From positions 1-64,000 of the forward strand of contig NZ_PDCG01000007.1 of assembly GCF_003315635.1 (NCBI RefSeq): a DNA stretch of 64,000 bases, written 5' to 3'. How positions within the stretch are numbered: the first letter of the stretch is position 1; the number at the start of each line of letters is the position of its first letter. The stretch comes from Bifidobacterium aemilianum (lineage in GTDB: Bacteria; Actinomycetota; Actinomycetes; Actinomycetales; Bifidobacteriaceae). Of the stretch, positions 1 through 10,876 are shown piece by piece. The notes below the pieces were generated by a model. The model was not told the origin of the DNA. It searched no databases and saw only the letters and a program-made list of their open reading frames with translations. The position numbers were made by a program, and so were the translations under genes.

Positions 1-157
1 TTGCAGGTCTATCTGTCCTGCCCTTGATACCTCGATTGTCCAAGCCACTGTTAATCAAGAAACAACCTTTACCATTAACATCTTTCTGTTGCAGATCAAT
101 ATCGCCGGTGGAAGACTCAAAGAGGTCACCCAATGCAAACTGTTTAAATATCAGCAT
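1..157 (-). CDS. Specificity (S) subunit of restriction-modification system, N-terminal part only
   Basis: The minus strand from an ATG at 157 reads MLIFKQFALGDLFESSTGDI and then passes into LINSGLDNRGIKGRTDR before leaving the window, 52 codons with no stop. The pattern FxxGDLFExxxGD...LINSG..N.G..G matches the start of a target-recognition domain of HsdS-type S subunits. The ATG overlaps the last 14 bases of the upstream methylase/nuclease gene, so the two are translationally coupled. The protein would select the DNA target for the RM subunit. Only the first target-recognition domain begins here; the rest is outside. The family is clear despite the short stretch. Confidence 0.75.
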   Translation of the reverse strand, partial: MLIFKQFALGDLFESSTGDIDLQQKDVNGKGCFLINSGLDNRGIKGRTDRPA

Positions 158-2171
158 TATCTTCACCCTTCAGCATTGTAGACACCTTCCAGGCGAGATA
201 GTCAGCGACGTTCTTCTTGAAGTCATCTTCTGTCGGAGTGATGTCTATCTTCTTGTGCTGACCGAATGTCCAGTCGTCGCCTTTTAGCGAAATCGTATCC
301 TTGATGACAAGACCGTTCGCCTCAGTGTAATAGTCGGTCTTTGGCTTCTTGCCAAGGCAAAGAGCCGTCAGTTCGTCATAACGTTCGATAGCATGATCCG
401 TGTTTCTCAGGTTGACTTTTTGCGTTGATTTCTTACGATTTTGACGACTATACCCATCGTTGCTGAAATCGATGAACGTCACGACGTCATCCTCTTCATG
501 TGGGCGGTTGACCTCGAACAGGTAGATTGCAGTCTGCACGGATGACTTGCCATTAAAAAGATCTGAGGGCATATGCACACTTGCAATCAGCGTATTCTTC
601 TCCAGAATCCGCTTGGAATACACGTCCCCTTGTCCGCTTCCAGCGTTTTCCTGAATCAAAACGGCACCATATCCCGTATTCATACGGGATAATGCCTCTT
701 GGACGAAAACAAGTCCTTTGCCCGGTGCCGAATAGGGTGGATTCAATAGAAAAACGTTCGCAGGAAAGTTATGGTTCTCAATGAATCGTGGAACTTCCTT
801 ATGCGAGTCGCCACAGATGATTTGCGACGAACCATCGCCCATGAGGATCATGTTTAGTACAGCAAGTAGGTAGATGTTTCCCAGAATCTCAATACCGAGC
901 AGCTGGTTACGTTTGATGTTGTCGATCTTGTCATCCAACTCCTGAACATCTTTTATGCAAATCTTTGCATCTTCAATCATGAGTTCCATAGCCGACACCA
1001 GAAAACCTGACGATCCCATGCACGTATCCCAAACGAATGAGTCCCTGTCCGTCCTCGTGATTCGCGCCATCAGATTCGTCACGAAACGCGGAGTCAGCAC
1101 GACATCGTTCCGCTTGTCGTTTTCAATAGATACCCAATCGGTCAAACTGTTTAGGATTTTACCTGTGAAATCCAGATGGACGCTGCCTTCCAACAGGGGC
1201 AGGATATCGGCTTTTATCTGTTTATATATAGATTTGATGGTGCTTTCGCCTTTCTCAGGCTTCCAAAGATCACGCTTCTCAAATACAGGCTTCAGATAGT
1301 CCAACACCATGTCAACTTTATCCCTCGAGCTATTCTTTTTGCGTAAGAAGGATTGTGTTCGGTTCAGAACGAGACTACCATCATTGTCGTAGTCGTCGTC
1401 GTTGCTATGAAAATCAGATATTTCAAGAGGTTTTACACCTTCTGTCGTCAATCCCGCCATAATGAGACCGCAGAAAAGGTATAGTTTTGCGTTAGTGCTT
1501 AGTAGAGTCTTTAGACTTGTGTCATCGTAGATTCTCTGATGGATATCTTTGATGCTTTGCTCCAGCAATTCCTCTTTATCTCGCTTGATTTTCTCTTTCT
1601 CCGAAGCCGTCAAAGACAACTCGTCGAGTTCGGCATAGAACGTGTCAATATTCGGTTCCTTCATCTGAGCGAAGTCGAAGCCAACCAGCTCTTTCGGAAC
1701 CTCGTCGTTCTTCTTCGACACATAGTATGCCTTGATCTCCGGGTCCTGGACCCTACCATTCTCCATCGTCGTGCCGTTGATGCCGATGACGACCACCTCG
1801 CTGTACGTGCCTTCGTTCAAAATCGCGAGGCCATAGTGCAGAGCACCGTTCACAGCGAACTGTTGTACGGCGCGATTCGGGTTCTTGCCACTCGATACCA
1901 GTTCAATATCACCGTCAGAGGTCAATTTCTCCAGCTTATTCTTTGTCCCCTTGGCTTCTATCATCACAGGAATATCCCTACGTGCCCTGTTTTGCAGTAA
2001 AAGCTGAATATCTGGATAGTTCTTGCCTGAGCCACCTGATTTTGACTCTGCTTCCTTAAGCGCTTTGGTAATGGAGTCGTTGATTCCTTCTGTTTTGCCA
2101 AAATGTCGAATGCCGAAATCATCCAAAACTGCTTTGAAATGTTCTTCGACTTTCTCCTCGATGCTTGTCAC
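144..2171 (-). CDS. Fused nuclease-N6-adenine methyltransferase, BcgI-like RM subunit
   Basis: This 675-residue protein has an N-terminal PD-(D/E)xK-like stretch (YPDIQLLL, then PVMIEAKGT), giving D...ExK. A middle helical region follows, then a gamma-class adenine methylase with motif I DTCMGSSGFL and motif IV NPPYSAPGKG. One chain carrying nuclease and methylase, followed by an overlapping S subunit, is the BcgI layout (Type IIB/IIG); a classical HsdM lacks the nuclease stretch. I prefer GTG at 2171 over ATG at 2189 because GGGAGG lies five bases before it. A TATAGA hexamer lies about 20 bases further upstream. The nuclease assignment rests on motif spacing only. Confidence 0.8.
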   Translation of the reverse strand: MTSIEEKVEEHFKAVLDDFGIRHFGKTEGINDSITKALKEAESKSGGSGKNYPDIQLLLQNRARRDIPVMIEAKGTKNKLEKLTSDGDIELVSSGKNPNRAVQQFAVNGALHYGLAILNEGTYSEVVVIGINGTTMENGRVQDPEIKAYYVSKKNDEVPKELVGFDFAQMKEPNIDTFYAELDELSLTASEKEKIKRDKEELLEQSIKDIHQRIYDDTSLKTLLSTNAKLYLFCGLIMAGLTTEGVKPLEISDFHSNDDDYDNDGSLVLNRTQSFLRKKNSSRDKVDMVLDYLKPVFEKRDLWKPEKGESTIKSIYKQIKADILPLLEGSVHLDFTGKILNSLTDWVSIENDKRNDVVLTPRFVTNLMARITRTDRDSFVWDTCMGSSGFLVSAMELMIEDAKICIKDVQELDDKIDNIKRNQLLGIEILGNIYLLAVLNMILMGDGSSQIICGDSHKEVPRFIENHNFPANVFLLNPPYSAPGKGLVFVQEALSRMNTGYGAVLIQENAGSGQGDVYSKRILEKNTLIASVHMPSDLFNGKSSVQTAIYLFEVNRPHEEDDVVTFIDFSNDGYSRQNRKKSTQKVNLRNTDHAIERYDELTALCLGKKPKTDYYTEANGLVIKDTISLKGDDWTFGQHKKIDITPTEDDFKKNVADYLAWKVSTMLKGEDNADI

Positions 2172-2255
2172 GTATCCTCCCGGCTTCATTTGTCTATAAT
2201 GGCAAAATACTCATGTACTCGCCGCGCTGTTTATGATATTCCCACCATCTGCTAC

Positions 2256-2416
2256 CTACTTAACATCGAATGGCAGCCCTCGCTCCCACACCACGGCTTT
2301 GAAGGATATGGCGCTAACCCCAGAGGGCGACGGTCCGAGGTTTTCGAAGATTTGACTGGATTCTTCAGTTTGAACTCGGAATCTATGCACACGGTCGTGG
2401 TAGATATTCTCACCAT
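2256..2416 (-). pseudogene. RelB/DinJ-family antitoxin relic with one frameshift
   Basis: AAAGGAGG lies five bases before an ATG at 2416, which reads MVRISTTTVCIDSEFK, the typical opening of RelB/DinJ antitoxins (TTTVRIDSELK). The frame then goes wrong. A shifted frame continues with EESSQIFENLG...SAISFKAVVWERGLPFDVK and stops at 2256, matching the usual end (INxFLxxVVRExGIPFDV). One indel near 2370 therefore separates two recognisable halves. The unshifted frame ends at 2252 after 54 codons. No intact RelE/YafQ toxin follows; only about 65 bases separate this relic from the RM promoter. The RM genes may share its transcript. Confidence 0.7.
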
Positions 2417-2791
2417 GGTTACCTCCTTTGTTCGTTTAAACTGTACATTCCGAATATGATGTCACATAATTTCATAGGTATGCTGACATAATTACAATAT
2501 GCTGGCGGACAAGTTGAGTTGTGATTGGGGCGAAATCATGCTGAACAATTTCACTCGAGCCAGAGCTGAATATCCAGTCAAAGCCATAGGAGGTGATTTT
2601 GCAGAGGGTCAGACCGGGTATCGGTCAACTAGGTAGACGAGCGGAAAAGCTTAAACACCCATCTCTTTGATATCAATTAATCTCGAAACCATACGGTTTA
2701 ATACAAGACCGGAGATTTCAAGGGTGAGTCAACCGTTCCGAACCTTGAACTTCTGCGTTTGAATCACACCTGATGAAGATATGCTCAGCTC
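2417..2791. other. Gene-free AT-richer stretch
   Basis: The 375 bases between the antitoxin relic and the glycosyltransferase hold no convincing gene. The first part must carry the promoter of the relic. A short TTG reading frame at 2600, preceded by GGAGGTGA, encodes only about 24 residues and matches no family I know. Confidence 0.4.
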
Positions 2792-4290
2792 ATGAAGAGC
2801 AATGTGGGCAGTCGATTCCCGATGAACAGGGACACGGACACAGGCACTGATACTGTGATAACCAGAACCGTTGAGAAGGCAACGGACACAGTCCGGCTCA
2901 ATGGGACCGACCGTCCACGCCATGCTGTTCGTCTGCTCATGGTCAATGTGCCTTATTGGGGGCATATCAATCCGACGCTGGGGTCGGTAAGGACGCTGGT
3001 GGAGGCGGGGTTCGAGGTTACCTATATCTGCGATTCGCGATGGAGACGCGAGATCGAGGAGACGGGTGCGACCTTTGTCCCTTATGACAACTACCCGGAG
3101 CACCCCACGAAAACGCAGAGCACGGTGGAGGTCTTCTTCGCGGCTCCTCGCACCCTGCTACGGCTGGGAGAAAGCGGAGACTATGCGGCGCTTCTCTATG
3201 AGGGTGGCATCTTCGCCTATGGCAAGTGTCTGGCAGACCGCCTAGGCATCCCCACCATCCGCTTCTACTCAACCTTCGCCTATAACCGGGACATCTTCAG
3301 GAGGATGTCGGGCTCCGGCGGCCTTCATGTCAGCGGTCTCATGGGCAGCGACCTGCTGCTGAAACCCCTGTCACGGCTCATGCAGAAGCGAGGGCTAATA
3401 CAAAACGACAACCTCATCACTAAGATGACCGAGAACCATCCGACCCTGACCTACGTCTACACTTCGCGGTCCTTCCAGATTGATGGCGACAGCTTTCCAG
3501 CAGACAAGTTCAAGTTCATAGGGCCATCCCTCGACGGGCGTGGATGTGAGAATCTGGCGGACCTTCGATCAGATGGCACTCAGGCTGACGGCAGGAAACC
3601 TACAGAACAGTCATACAACGAACCTACCAGAGTTGACAACACAGGCTCCCCTCATACTGCTCCCGCCAAAACGACGGCTACTGACGCATCGACCGTCATA
3701 ATTACTACGCCCGACCAGGACAGGCACGAGACAAATCCAGCCAACACTGCCAGCACACATCCACAACCACCACAACAGTCGCAGCAACCACAGCTCATAT
3801 ATGCCTCGTTGGGCACGCTTTTCAGCACGTTTCTCCTCTTCTACCGTTCCTGCATCGCGGCCGTCGCCAACCAGCCGGTCCGACTGGTCATGTCGGTGGG
3901 ACGTCATTTCGACAGGGCCAAGCTTGGCACCCTGCCAGCCAATGTTCAGGTCTTTGATTCGGTCGACCAGATAGCCGTGCTCAAAGAGGCCGCCCTCTTC
4001 ATCACCCATGGCGGCATGAACAGCGTCAATGAAGCCCTCTACTACCAGGTCCCCATGCTGGTGGTCCCCATGGCCGACGACCAGCCCACTGTCGCCGCCC
4101 GCGTCCAGGAGCTGGAACTGGGCCAGGTCCTCCCCAAGCCCCTAGAGCAATCAGTCAGGCAGCCCGTCAACTGCTGCATTCCACCGAAATTCACCAGAAC
4201 CTTAAGCAGATGAGCCTAGATCTACATAAGGCCGGAGGCAATCAACAGCTGGTTGATGACCTTATAAAACTTTTATCCATCTCCGATTGA
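2792..4290 (+). pseudogene. UGT/MGT-family (GT1) glycosyltransferase, frameshifted near its end
   Basis: The N-terminal domain reads VNVPYWGHINPTLGSVRTL, the opening of macrolide-type UDP-sugar glycosyltransferases. The C-terminal domain holds YASLGTLF and FITHGGMNSVNEAL, the nucleotide-sugar motif. The frame fails after QVLPKP (about 4140). A minus-one shift restores AISQAARQLLHSTE and a normal family ending that stops at 4290; the unshifted frame ends at 4213 in unrelated residues. Between the two domains lies an extra stretch of about 85 residues rich in Thr, Pro, Gln and Asn, absent from usual members. The start is uncertain: no ribosome-binding site precedes the ATG at 2792, and homology begins near 2940. 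Products of this family are often glycosylated lipids or antibiotics; the substrate cannot be read here. Confidence 0.7.
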
Positions 4291-4386
4291 TTGCTACCAA
4301 CATGCAGAAACGAAAACATCGGAATTGTCCTGCTTGCTATTCATTCTTGCTATTCACTACGGGCCTACTTCTTCAAGAGATACAAG

Positions 4387-4439
4387 ACATGGGCCGGTCC
4401 TTCTTGCTATTAATGCAAGAAACGGAAACCGGCCCATGT
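4387..4439. terminator. Nested double hairpin, probable bidirectional terminator
   Basis: Outer arms ACATGGGCCGGT (4387-4398) and ACCGGCCCATGT (4428-4439) are perfect complements of 12 bases. Inside them TTCTTGC (4401-4407) pairs with GCAAGAA (4415-4421). It lies between two converging genes, the glycosyltransferase and the ABC ATPase, so it could end both transcripts. Confidence 0.7.
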
Positions 4440-4496
4440 GTGTACACCCGGCGGAATCAGTCTCATATGGCCTGCCGCTGGATGCAGCTATTTCAT

Positions 4497-5200
4497 CTAC
4501 CTCACCCGGCTCAGTGTTCCCTGCAGTATCCCCAAGACATCGTCGGCGCGGTCGGTGACGGATTGGGAGTGGGTGACTACGATCACACACTTGCCCTCGT
4601 CGTGGGCCAGGCGGGCCAGGATGTCCATGATGGTCTTGCGGGTGTCGCGGTCCAGGTTGCCGGTGGGCTCGTCGGCGATGATCACGTCGGGGTTGTGGGC
4701 CAGGACGCGGGCGATACCGACGCGCTGCTGCTCGCCGCCGGACAGCTGCAGGACCTTGCGGTTGGCGGTCTCCCGGTCGATGCCGATTCGCTCCAGCAAC
4801 TCCAGGGCGGTCTGCTTCTTATTGCCGCCCTTGACACCGCTGATGTTCATGGAGAGGACGATGTTCTCCAGGGCAGTCGCGTTGGTCAGCAGGTTGTAGC
4901 CCTGAAAAATGGTGCCGACGCTATGGGCCCGGTAGTTGTCGCGGTCCAGCTTGCCCACGTTCTGCCCCCGGTAGAGCACCTCGCCACCGGTGGCCGTGTC
5001 CAGGCCGGAGATCAACGAGAGCAGGGTGGTCTTGCCGGCGCCGGACTTGCCGATGATGGTGTAGAGCCTGCCGGGCTCGAAGGCGCCGTGATGTCCTTGA
5101 GCACGGCCCGCTGGTTCTTGCTGTAGCGGTAGGAGACCTGCTTGAGGGACAGCACGCTCTCCCCCGGCTCCGCGACCCTCACGGCCGTCTTGGTTGGCAC
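4497..5200 (-). pseudogene. ABC exporter ATPase (MacB/LolD type), frameshifted before Walker A
   Basis: The minus strand encodes SLKQVSYRYSKNQRAVLKDIT and then loses frame. A shifted frame supplies FEPGRLYTIIGKSGAGKTTL (Walker A), IFQGYNLL (Q-loop), LSGGEQQRVGIAR (signature), VIIADEPTGNLD (Walker B) and VVTHS (H-loop). One deleted base near 5085 explains the break. The only in-frame start (GTG at 5200) has no ribosome-binding site, so the 5' end may also be damaged. The protein would have powered the FtsX-like permease encoded just upstream on the same strand, which is also broken. Confidence 0.85.
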
Positions 5201-5348
5201 GCTGGCCGAGGTCTTCGCATTGGGTTGATTGGGCTCAGTGGGTTCATTGCTTTGCTTATATTCGTTACTCCTCGTTTGCTCCTATGGCGGTAAAAGCGGT
5301 ACAAGGGGACGTGGAAATGAAGGAACTGATGGAACTGATGACCATATC

Positions 5349-6752
5349 TCAGTTTCCTTGGGCCAGTATCCGTCGCGGTTCCATGCGGGTTATATAGGTG
5401 ACGCTCACTGCGGAGGCCAGCACCACGATGTCCAGGGAGATACCCACGATCTGCCCCAGGGACTTGCCGTCCATCCGGGCCGCGATCTTGGTGGGCTTGA
5501 CGTCCTTGGGCGCATCGCTCTGGCCGGGCAATCCCTGGAAGACGACACCGCCCTCAGGCCCTTCCTCGGAGTCCTTCTGCTGCTGCTCGTAGGAGGTCTG
5601 CTGCCCCTGCAGCATGGATTCGGCCACGGGTTGTGTGGCGGCGTAGCCCACGCCCAGTCCGGCCAGCAGGCAGACGGCCACCATGACCAGGACCTCGGAG
5701 ATGAGCCCTGCGGAGACCTTGCCCTTCTTCATGCCTATCGCACGCAGCACACCAATCTCGTAGGTCCGCGAGCGCATGTTCATCAGCGATACGAACAGCA
5801 GCACCACGGCCCCCAGCACAATCACCAAGACCAAGAACACGGTGGCCAGCTTCTGCAGGCTTTCGACGGGTGCGGTCAGCTTTTTGTAGGCGGAGGCATC
5901 GGTGGTGACCTTGTAGTCCTTGGGCAGCCCCTTGGCTGTCAGTTCCGTGTGGAAGGCGTACAGGTCCTTGGGGTTCTTGAGGTAGAACTGGGCGTCCACG
6001 TAGCCTGAGTTGTTGAAGAGGGGGTTGACAGGGCCGCGTCCTGTGAGGTCAGTATTTCGTGTTGTTGCGGTTCATGAAGGGGTCTTTGAAGGGCATCTTG
6101 GCCTGCCCCTCCATGGTGGAGTCGGAGTAGATGCCGGAGATGGTGAATTCAGCCGAGGCCCCCTCGATCAAGCCCAGGAGGTTGTTCTTGTCTCCTATTT
6201 TGAGGTTGTTGAGCTTGGCCAGCTGCTGGCTGATGAGGCATTCCTTATTGCCGGGCGCATAGACCTTGCCTTCTACAATCTTGCGCTTGCCGGAGCTGAA
6301 GTCTTCGCTGATGTTGGCCGAGTCGTAGCCGAGCAGGGAGGTCTTGGGCATGTTTGCCGGGCCGGAGGCCTGCCCTTCGCCCTCGGGTCCGCCGCCCATC
6401 ATCTGGATATGGGTCTGCGCCTTGGTCTTCTCGTCCATCTCATCGATCATGGTGAGCTTGTCGGGCAGGATGGATGCCTTGGCCGTGTAGTCGGCCTTCT
6501 GCAGGAGATCGGACTGGCCGAACTCGATCATCTGCTCGTTGGAGGGCGGGGCCGAGGGCTTGGCGTTCATGCCGCCGCTCATGTCTGGCGTCAGGGTCAC
6601 CTTGGACCCGAACTGCTGCTGGTAGCCGTCGATCAGGCTGCCGGATGCGTTGCGCACCAGTACCCCATGGTGCATATGGCGATGATGGCGAAGAGTATGT
6701 TCATGCCCTTGTTTCTCCATAGGTTCTTGAGAGCGTTGCTGAATATATACAT
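5349..6752 (-). pseudogene. FtsX-like ABC permease (MacB type) with two frameshifts
   Basis: It starts MYIFSNALKNLWRNKGMNIL with a first membrane segment, breaks near 6660, continues in another frame with VLVRNASGSLIDGYQQQFGS and a large extracytoplasmic domain, breaks again near 6047, and ends with three membrane segments around VFLVLVIVLGAVVLL, RTYEIGVLRAIGM and IVVLASAVSVTYI. The RTxEIGxLRAIG motif is the FtsX/MacB coupling loop. Some residues of the first segment also appear to be missing at the first break. With the ATPase downstream this was a two-gene exporter, and both parts are dead. The substrate is unknown. Confidence 0.85.
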
Positions 6753-6901
6753 TCGCGCCCCTTCCCGTGTAGTCGTGTGTACGCCGTCGTATGTTGACGA
6801 ATCGAATCTATCAGTCACAGTCCGAACATCTCGGGAGAATTGGCTGGATGTTGGCTAGAAAGTTCATAGAGCTTCCTAACCGTTTTCTGAATACGAGTGG
6901 C

Positions 6902-9900
6902 TCAGCCCAGGAGGGAGAGGAGGTCATCCTTGCTGAGGCTGGCTACGACGGCTCCTGATGCTGAGGCAGCGTCGACAAAGCGGGCGGCCAGGTCGGTCTT
7001 GGTCTGCTGGAGTTTCAGGATCCTTTCCTCGATGGTGTCCTTGGCGACGATCTGGTAGACGTTGACGTCCTGGGTCTGGCCTATCCGGTGGGCCCGGTCG
7101 TTGGCCTGCTCCTGGGCCGCGGCGTTCCACCAGGGGTCGGCGTGGACGACCACACAGGCGCCGGTCAGGTTCAGACCGGTGTTGCCGGCCTTGAGGGAGA
7201 TCAGGAAGACAGGGGTGTCGTCACGGTTGAAGCGGTCGACCAACTCCAGGCGCTTGCGCTTGGGGGTCGCGCCGGTGATCATGTCATAGGCCACGCCCTT
7301 GCCGCGCAGACGCTCGGCGATCAGGTCAAGATACGACGTGAACTGGGAGAAGATCAGCATCTTGCGCCCGGCATCCCGGCAGGAGTCAACCAGTTCCTCG
7401 ATGGCGTCCAACTTGGCGGAGGAGCCGCTCCTACCGGCCTTGGCTCCACTGGCCTTCGAGCTGACACCTGACTGGCCCCGACCGCCCCCACCGGAATCAC
7501 CAGCCCCTGCGGAACCGATGACATCCCCAAGTTCCAGCGGCCCTTGGCCTTCCTGGTCTCCACCAAGCAGGTCACTGGCACCGGCCTCCAGCAGCCTGGC
7601 CTCACCCAGTTCGCCTGGGGGCAGCGATGCCGCGACTGGCTGAACACCTGCAGAGGCGTTGGCGGATGGGGTCTGGTCTCGGTTGGGCTGCCCGGCAAAC
7701 AGGGCCTCTCGATCGAAGCCCTCGCTCCTCTCCCCCGCATTGGCATAGAGCAGCCTGGGGTCACAGCAGACCTGACGGAGCTTGGTCAGCTGGGCCAGGA
7801 TCTGAATCTTGCCCATCTTGAACTCGATGTCCCGCTGTTTGGTCAGGCTGGCCCTCATCTGGCTCTCCAGGGCTGCGTAGAGCCGCCGCTGCTGACCCTC
7901 CAGCTGAACGGTTATAACGTTCTCAATCTTCTCAGGCAGGTCCTTGAGCACATCGGCCTTGAGCCTGCGCAGGATGAAGGGCCCCACAAAGGCCTGAAGC
8001 TTGCTCTGGGCCGTCGGATCCCCACTGAGGATGGGCTGTTCAAAGCGCTCGCGGAAGTGGGCGTAGGAACCCAGCATACCCGGCATGAGGAAGTCGAAGA
8101 TGGACCAGAGCTCCGACAGGCGGTTCTCTATCGGCGTGCCGGTCAGGGCGAAGCGGTGGTGGGAGGTGACCCTGCGGACAGCCCTGGCGGACTTGGTCGC
8201 ATGGTTCTTGATGTACTGGGCCTCATCCAGGGCCATGCAGTAGACCTCAAGACCCCTATAGTCATCGATGTCACGGCGGAGCAGGTCGTAGGAGGTGATG
8301 AGCAGGTCGTAGGCGGAAGACTGCTGCCCCTTGGCCCCCTCCAGTACAGAGCGACGGTCGGCCTTGCTGCCTGCCACGACCCCCACGCGCAGGTCGGGAA
8401 CGAACTTGCCGCATTCCGCCTGCCAGTTGTAAACCAGTGAGGCCGGGCAGACGATGAGGCTGGGTCCGACCTTGCGGGAGTCCGGCAGGCGTGACTCCAA
8501 GAACGACAGGAGCTGGACGGTCTTGCCCAGGCCCATCTCGTCGGCCAGGATGCCACCGAATCCCTTGTCACAGATGGTGTTGAGCCAGCGGAAGCCCTCG
8601 GCCTGGTAGGGGCGCAGGACTGTGCTCAGGGCCTCCGGGACCTGGTAGCACTTGGGGTCCACCACCCTGAGGTCATGCACATAGCTGTTGAAGGACCGGT
8701 CCTTGTAGGCCGGGTCCACCTGACTGTCCAGATAGTAGGCACCATAGGCCGGGACCTGTAGGCTGCCGGTCTCAAGGGCATCGGGCTTGAGCCCCAGGTC
8801 GGCCACCAGCTCATCGACCTGGCTGGTGTCCAACTGCTTGAGGTCAACGAATGCCCCGGAACTCAACCGGTGGAAACGCTGCTTCTTCCGGTAGCTCTTA
8901 AGCAGGTCGGGCACATCCTTGGGGTCGATCTCGTCGGCTATGGCAGAGACCTCGACCAGGCCGGATACAACCGACAGCCCCAACCTGACGGTGGGATGGG
9001 ATACGACGGTGAGCCCGTCGAATCCTTGGGTGGAGAAGACCTGCCCCAGGCCCCGGAAGACCGGCAGACCCTCGGTGAGCAGCTTGTAGATGGCCTTGTC
9101 GTCCTCCTCCGACAGCCAGGCCATATGGCCGTCCTTGGGCCGCGGAAAGTAGTGACGCACCGCCTCCATGGCCAGATTCTCAGTGTCACGGTCGCGGCTG
9201 ACTGGGTCACCGGGGTCGATGCCGTCGAAGACATGGAAGCGACGGTCACCGTACCTGGCTTGGAGGTCGCAGCTGATACCCCGCCGGTTGCGGTCCAGGT
9301 AGATCTCGATGAGGCAGGGGTCCTGCTTCATCGCTCTGAGCTCGGGCGGCAGCTTGACCCGTTGGGCCAGACCCACTGAACCATCGGCCGAATCGCCAGT
9401 CCCATTGCCCTTGTCCACCATCTGGCCAGATTGTTCGGCGGCGGATTCCATGGCCACCAATGTGGGCAGGATGGTCTTGGAGAAGACCTCCAGGTCCTGG
9501 CCATCCAGGTAGAGGTCCCGCTCCTGGTCGCCCTTGCAGAGCAGGGAGAGGAGCTTGCCCTGGGCCGCGAACTCCTGGGAGCAGCGGTGGATGATCGGAT
9601 TGTTGGTACTATCCAGCAGGTTGCCGCCGCTGGGGCGGACCAGCACAAAGGAGGACTGACGGCCCGCTATGAGGCCTTCGATGGTCAGGGCATGGCTGAT
9701 GTAGTAGCCGGGTTGTACCGGCCGGCCGGGCCGTGCGGGTTCCTTGGCGGCCTCCGTATCCTCCTCGATCGCCAGGCCCAGGTCGGGATCGCCGTCCACC
9801 ACGCGGACGGGAACTGGCTGTGTGGAGTACTGGCCGGGCGACAGGTAGTCCACAGTCCGGCTGGCGTCCACAAAGTGGTCCAGTATCTGGCTCACCTCAT

Positions 9901-10876
9901 CCTGGGACAGGGAGATCGCCCCCTTCTCCGCCTTGGTCCGGCGGTAGCCACTGTAGGAGTCGGAGCTCTGCCTGATTTCCATAGCCCGGTCGATGATGTC
10001 CAGCAGACTTCGTGACACCGGATCGAAGGTGTCCGCCGAGTGGACAAAGGCCAGCTTCTTGCCGTAGGAGACATAGCTGCGCCGACGGACGGCCTGAGTC
10101 AGTTGCGCCAGATCCTTGACCACGTAGGATACGCCTCGGCTGGGCACCGTAATGCGCAGGCGCAGGAACCAGGAGTGAATGCCCGCCTCAAGGCTGGGCC
10201 GCAGACTGACCGACCCAATGGGCATGTGGCGTGTGGCCATGATGCCGTCGCCGTTGTGCTCGGCCTCTGCCCGATTATCAACCTCCTTGAGCAGCTCCAA
10301 TTCGCGGTTCCTGCGCTGCTGGCGACGCTCGTCCTCCTCCTGGCGCATGAAGGCCCGGAGGGTGGAGGAGGTCTGCTTGACCGGTTGGCCCAGCCGACCC
10401 AGCCCCCCGGCAAAACCAGCCCCCCGGCCAGCAGCAGGGCCGTTGACTCCGTCAGTTTCGAAGTTTTCGGAGGACTCGTTGTAGCATAGTATCAGCGCCA
10501 CCACATGCTTACAGATGGCCCCATAGCGTCCGAATGCCGGACAGTTGCAGGAGGAGTCGGTGATGTCCCGGGTCTGCAGTCCGACCTTGACCCAGACCTC
10601 ATAGTCCTCGGCAAACTCGTAGACATTGCGGACCTGGCCCCGTAGAGTGAGCTGGTCACCATCGTCGATTGCGCTCAGATTGTGGAGCCGGTGGCCGGAG
10701 ACCACCTCGTAGGCCCGATAGTAGGATTTGCCCGCCCGCTGACGCAGTCGCGCATCGGAGACGATGGCACGCTGTCCGAAGGCGACAGCCAGCTCATTCT
10801 CATCATCATCGGCATGGAAGCCATAGCCCCCGGCGTCACCCGTGCGTGCCCCATAGACCGATGTATGCCAATCCAC
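6902..10876 (-). CDS. SWIM-finger SNF2-family helicase
   Basis: A very large protein (about 1,320 residues from GTG at 10876). Near its N-terminus lies a SWIM zinc finger ([15 protein letters not shown], CxC...CxH). The C-terminal half is an SNF2 ATPase: [14 protein letters not shown] (Walker A), DEAQYIKN (DExx box), [10 protein letters not shown], then [13 protein letters not shown] and DRAHRIGQT. This combination is common in actinobacteria as a DNA- or RNA-remodelling ATPase, perhaps acting in transcription or repair. The frame stays open upstream to 11362, but the residues there look like non-coding translation and would overlap the divergent msrAB promoter. The start is therefore uncertain and 10876 is one reasonable choice. 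Confidence 0.85.
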   Translation of the reverse strand: MDWHTSVYGARTGDAGGYGFHADDDENELAVAFGQRAIVSDARLRQRAGKSYYRAYEVVSGHRLHNLSAIDDGDQLTLRGQVRNVYEFAEDYEVWVKVGLQTRDITDSSCNCPAFGRYGAICKHVVALILCYNESSENFETDGVNGPAAGRGAGFAGGLGRLGQPVKQTSSTLRAFMRQEEDERRQQRRNRELELLKEVDNRAEAEHNGDGIMATRHMPIGSVSLRPSLEAGIHSWFLRLRITVPSRGVSYVVKDLAQLTQAVRRRSYVSYGKKLAFVHSADTFDPVSRSLLDIIDRAMEIRQSSDSYSGYRRTKAEKGAISLSQDEVSQILDHFVDASRTVDYLSPGQYSTQPVPVRVVDGDPDLGLAIEEDTEAAKEPARPGRPVQPGYYISHALTIEGLIAGRQSSFVLVRPSGGNLLDSTNNPIIHRCSQEFAAQGKLLSLLCKGDQERDLYLDGQDLEVFSKTILPTLVAMESAAEQSGQMVDKGNGTGDSADGSVGLAQRVKLPPELRAMKQDPCLIEIYLDRNRRGISCDLQARYGDRRFHVFDGIDPGDPVSRDRDTENLAMEAVRHYFPRPKDGHMAWLSEEDDKAIYKLLTEGLPVFRGLGQVFSTQGFDGLTVVSHPTVRLGLSVVSGLVEVSAIADEIDPKDVPDLLKSYRKKQRFHRLSSGAFVDLKQLDTSQVDELVADLGLKPDALETGSLQVPAYGAYYLDSQVDPAYKDRSFNSYVHDLRVVDPKCYQVPEALSTVLRPYQAEGFRWLNTICDKGFGGILADEMGLGKTVQLLSFLESRLPDSRKVGPSLIVCPASLVYNWQAECGKFVPDLRVGVVAGSKADRRSVLEGAKGQQSSAYDLLITSYDLLRRDIDDYRGLEVYCMALDEAQYIKNHATKSARAVRRVTSHHRFALTGTPIENRLSELWSIFDFLMPGMLGSYAHFRERFEQPILSGDPTAQSKLQAFVGPFILRRLKADVLKDLPEKIENVITVQLEGQQRRLYAALESQMRASLTKQRDIEFKMGKIQILAQLTKLRQVCCDPRLLYANAGERSEGFDREALFAGQPNRDQTPSANASAGVQPVAASLPPGELGEARLLEAGASDLLGGDQEGQGPLELGDVIGSAGAGDSGGGGRGQSGVSSKASGAKAGRSGSSAKLDAIEELVDSCRDAGRKMLIFSQFTSYLDLIAERLRGKGVAYDMITGATPKRKRLELVDRFNRDDTPVFLISLKAGNTGLNLTGACVVVHADPWWNAAAQEQANDRAHRIGQTQDVNVYQIVAKDTIEERILKLQQTKTDLAARFVDAASASGAVVASLSKDDLLSLLG

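Noticed and set aside
4287-5126. Long plus-strand frame over the ABC ATPase
   Set aside because: It is antisense to the clear ATPase motifs and has an Asp/Val/Gly bias typical of a shadow.
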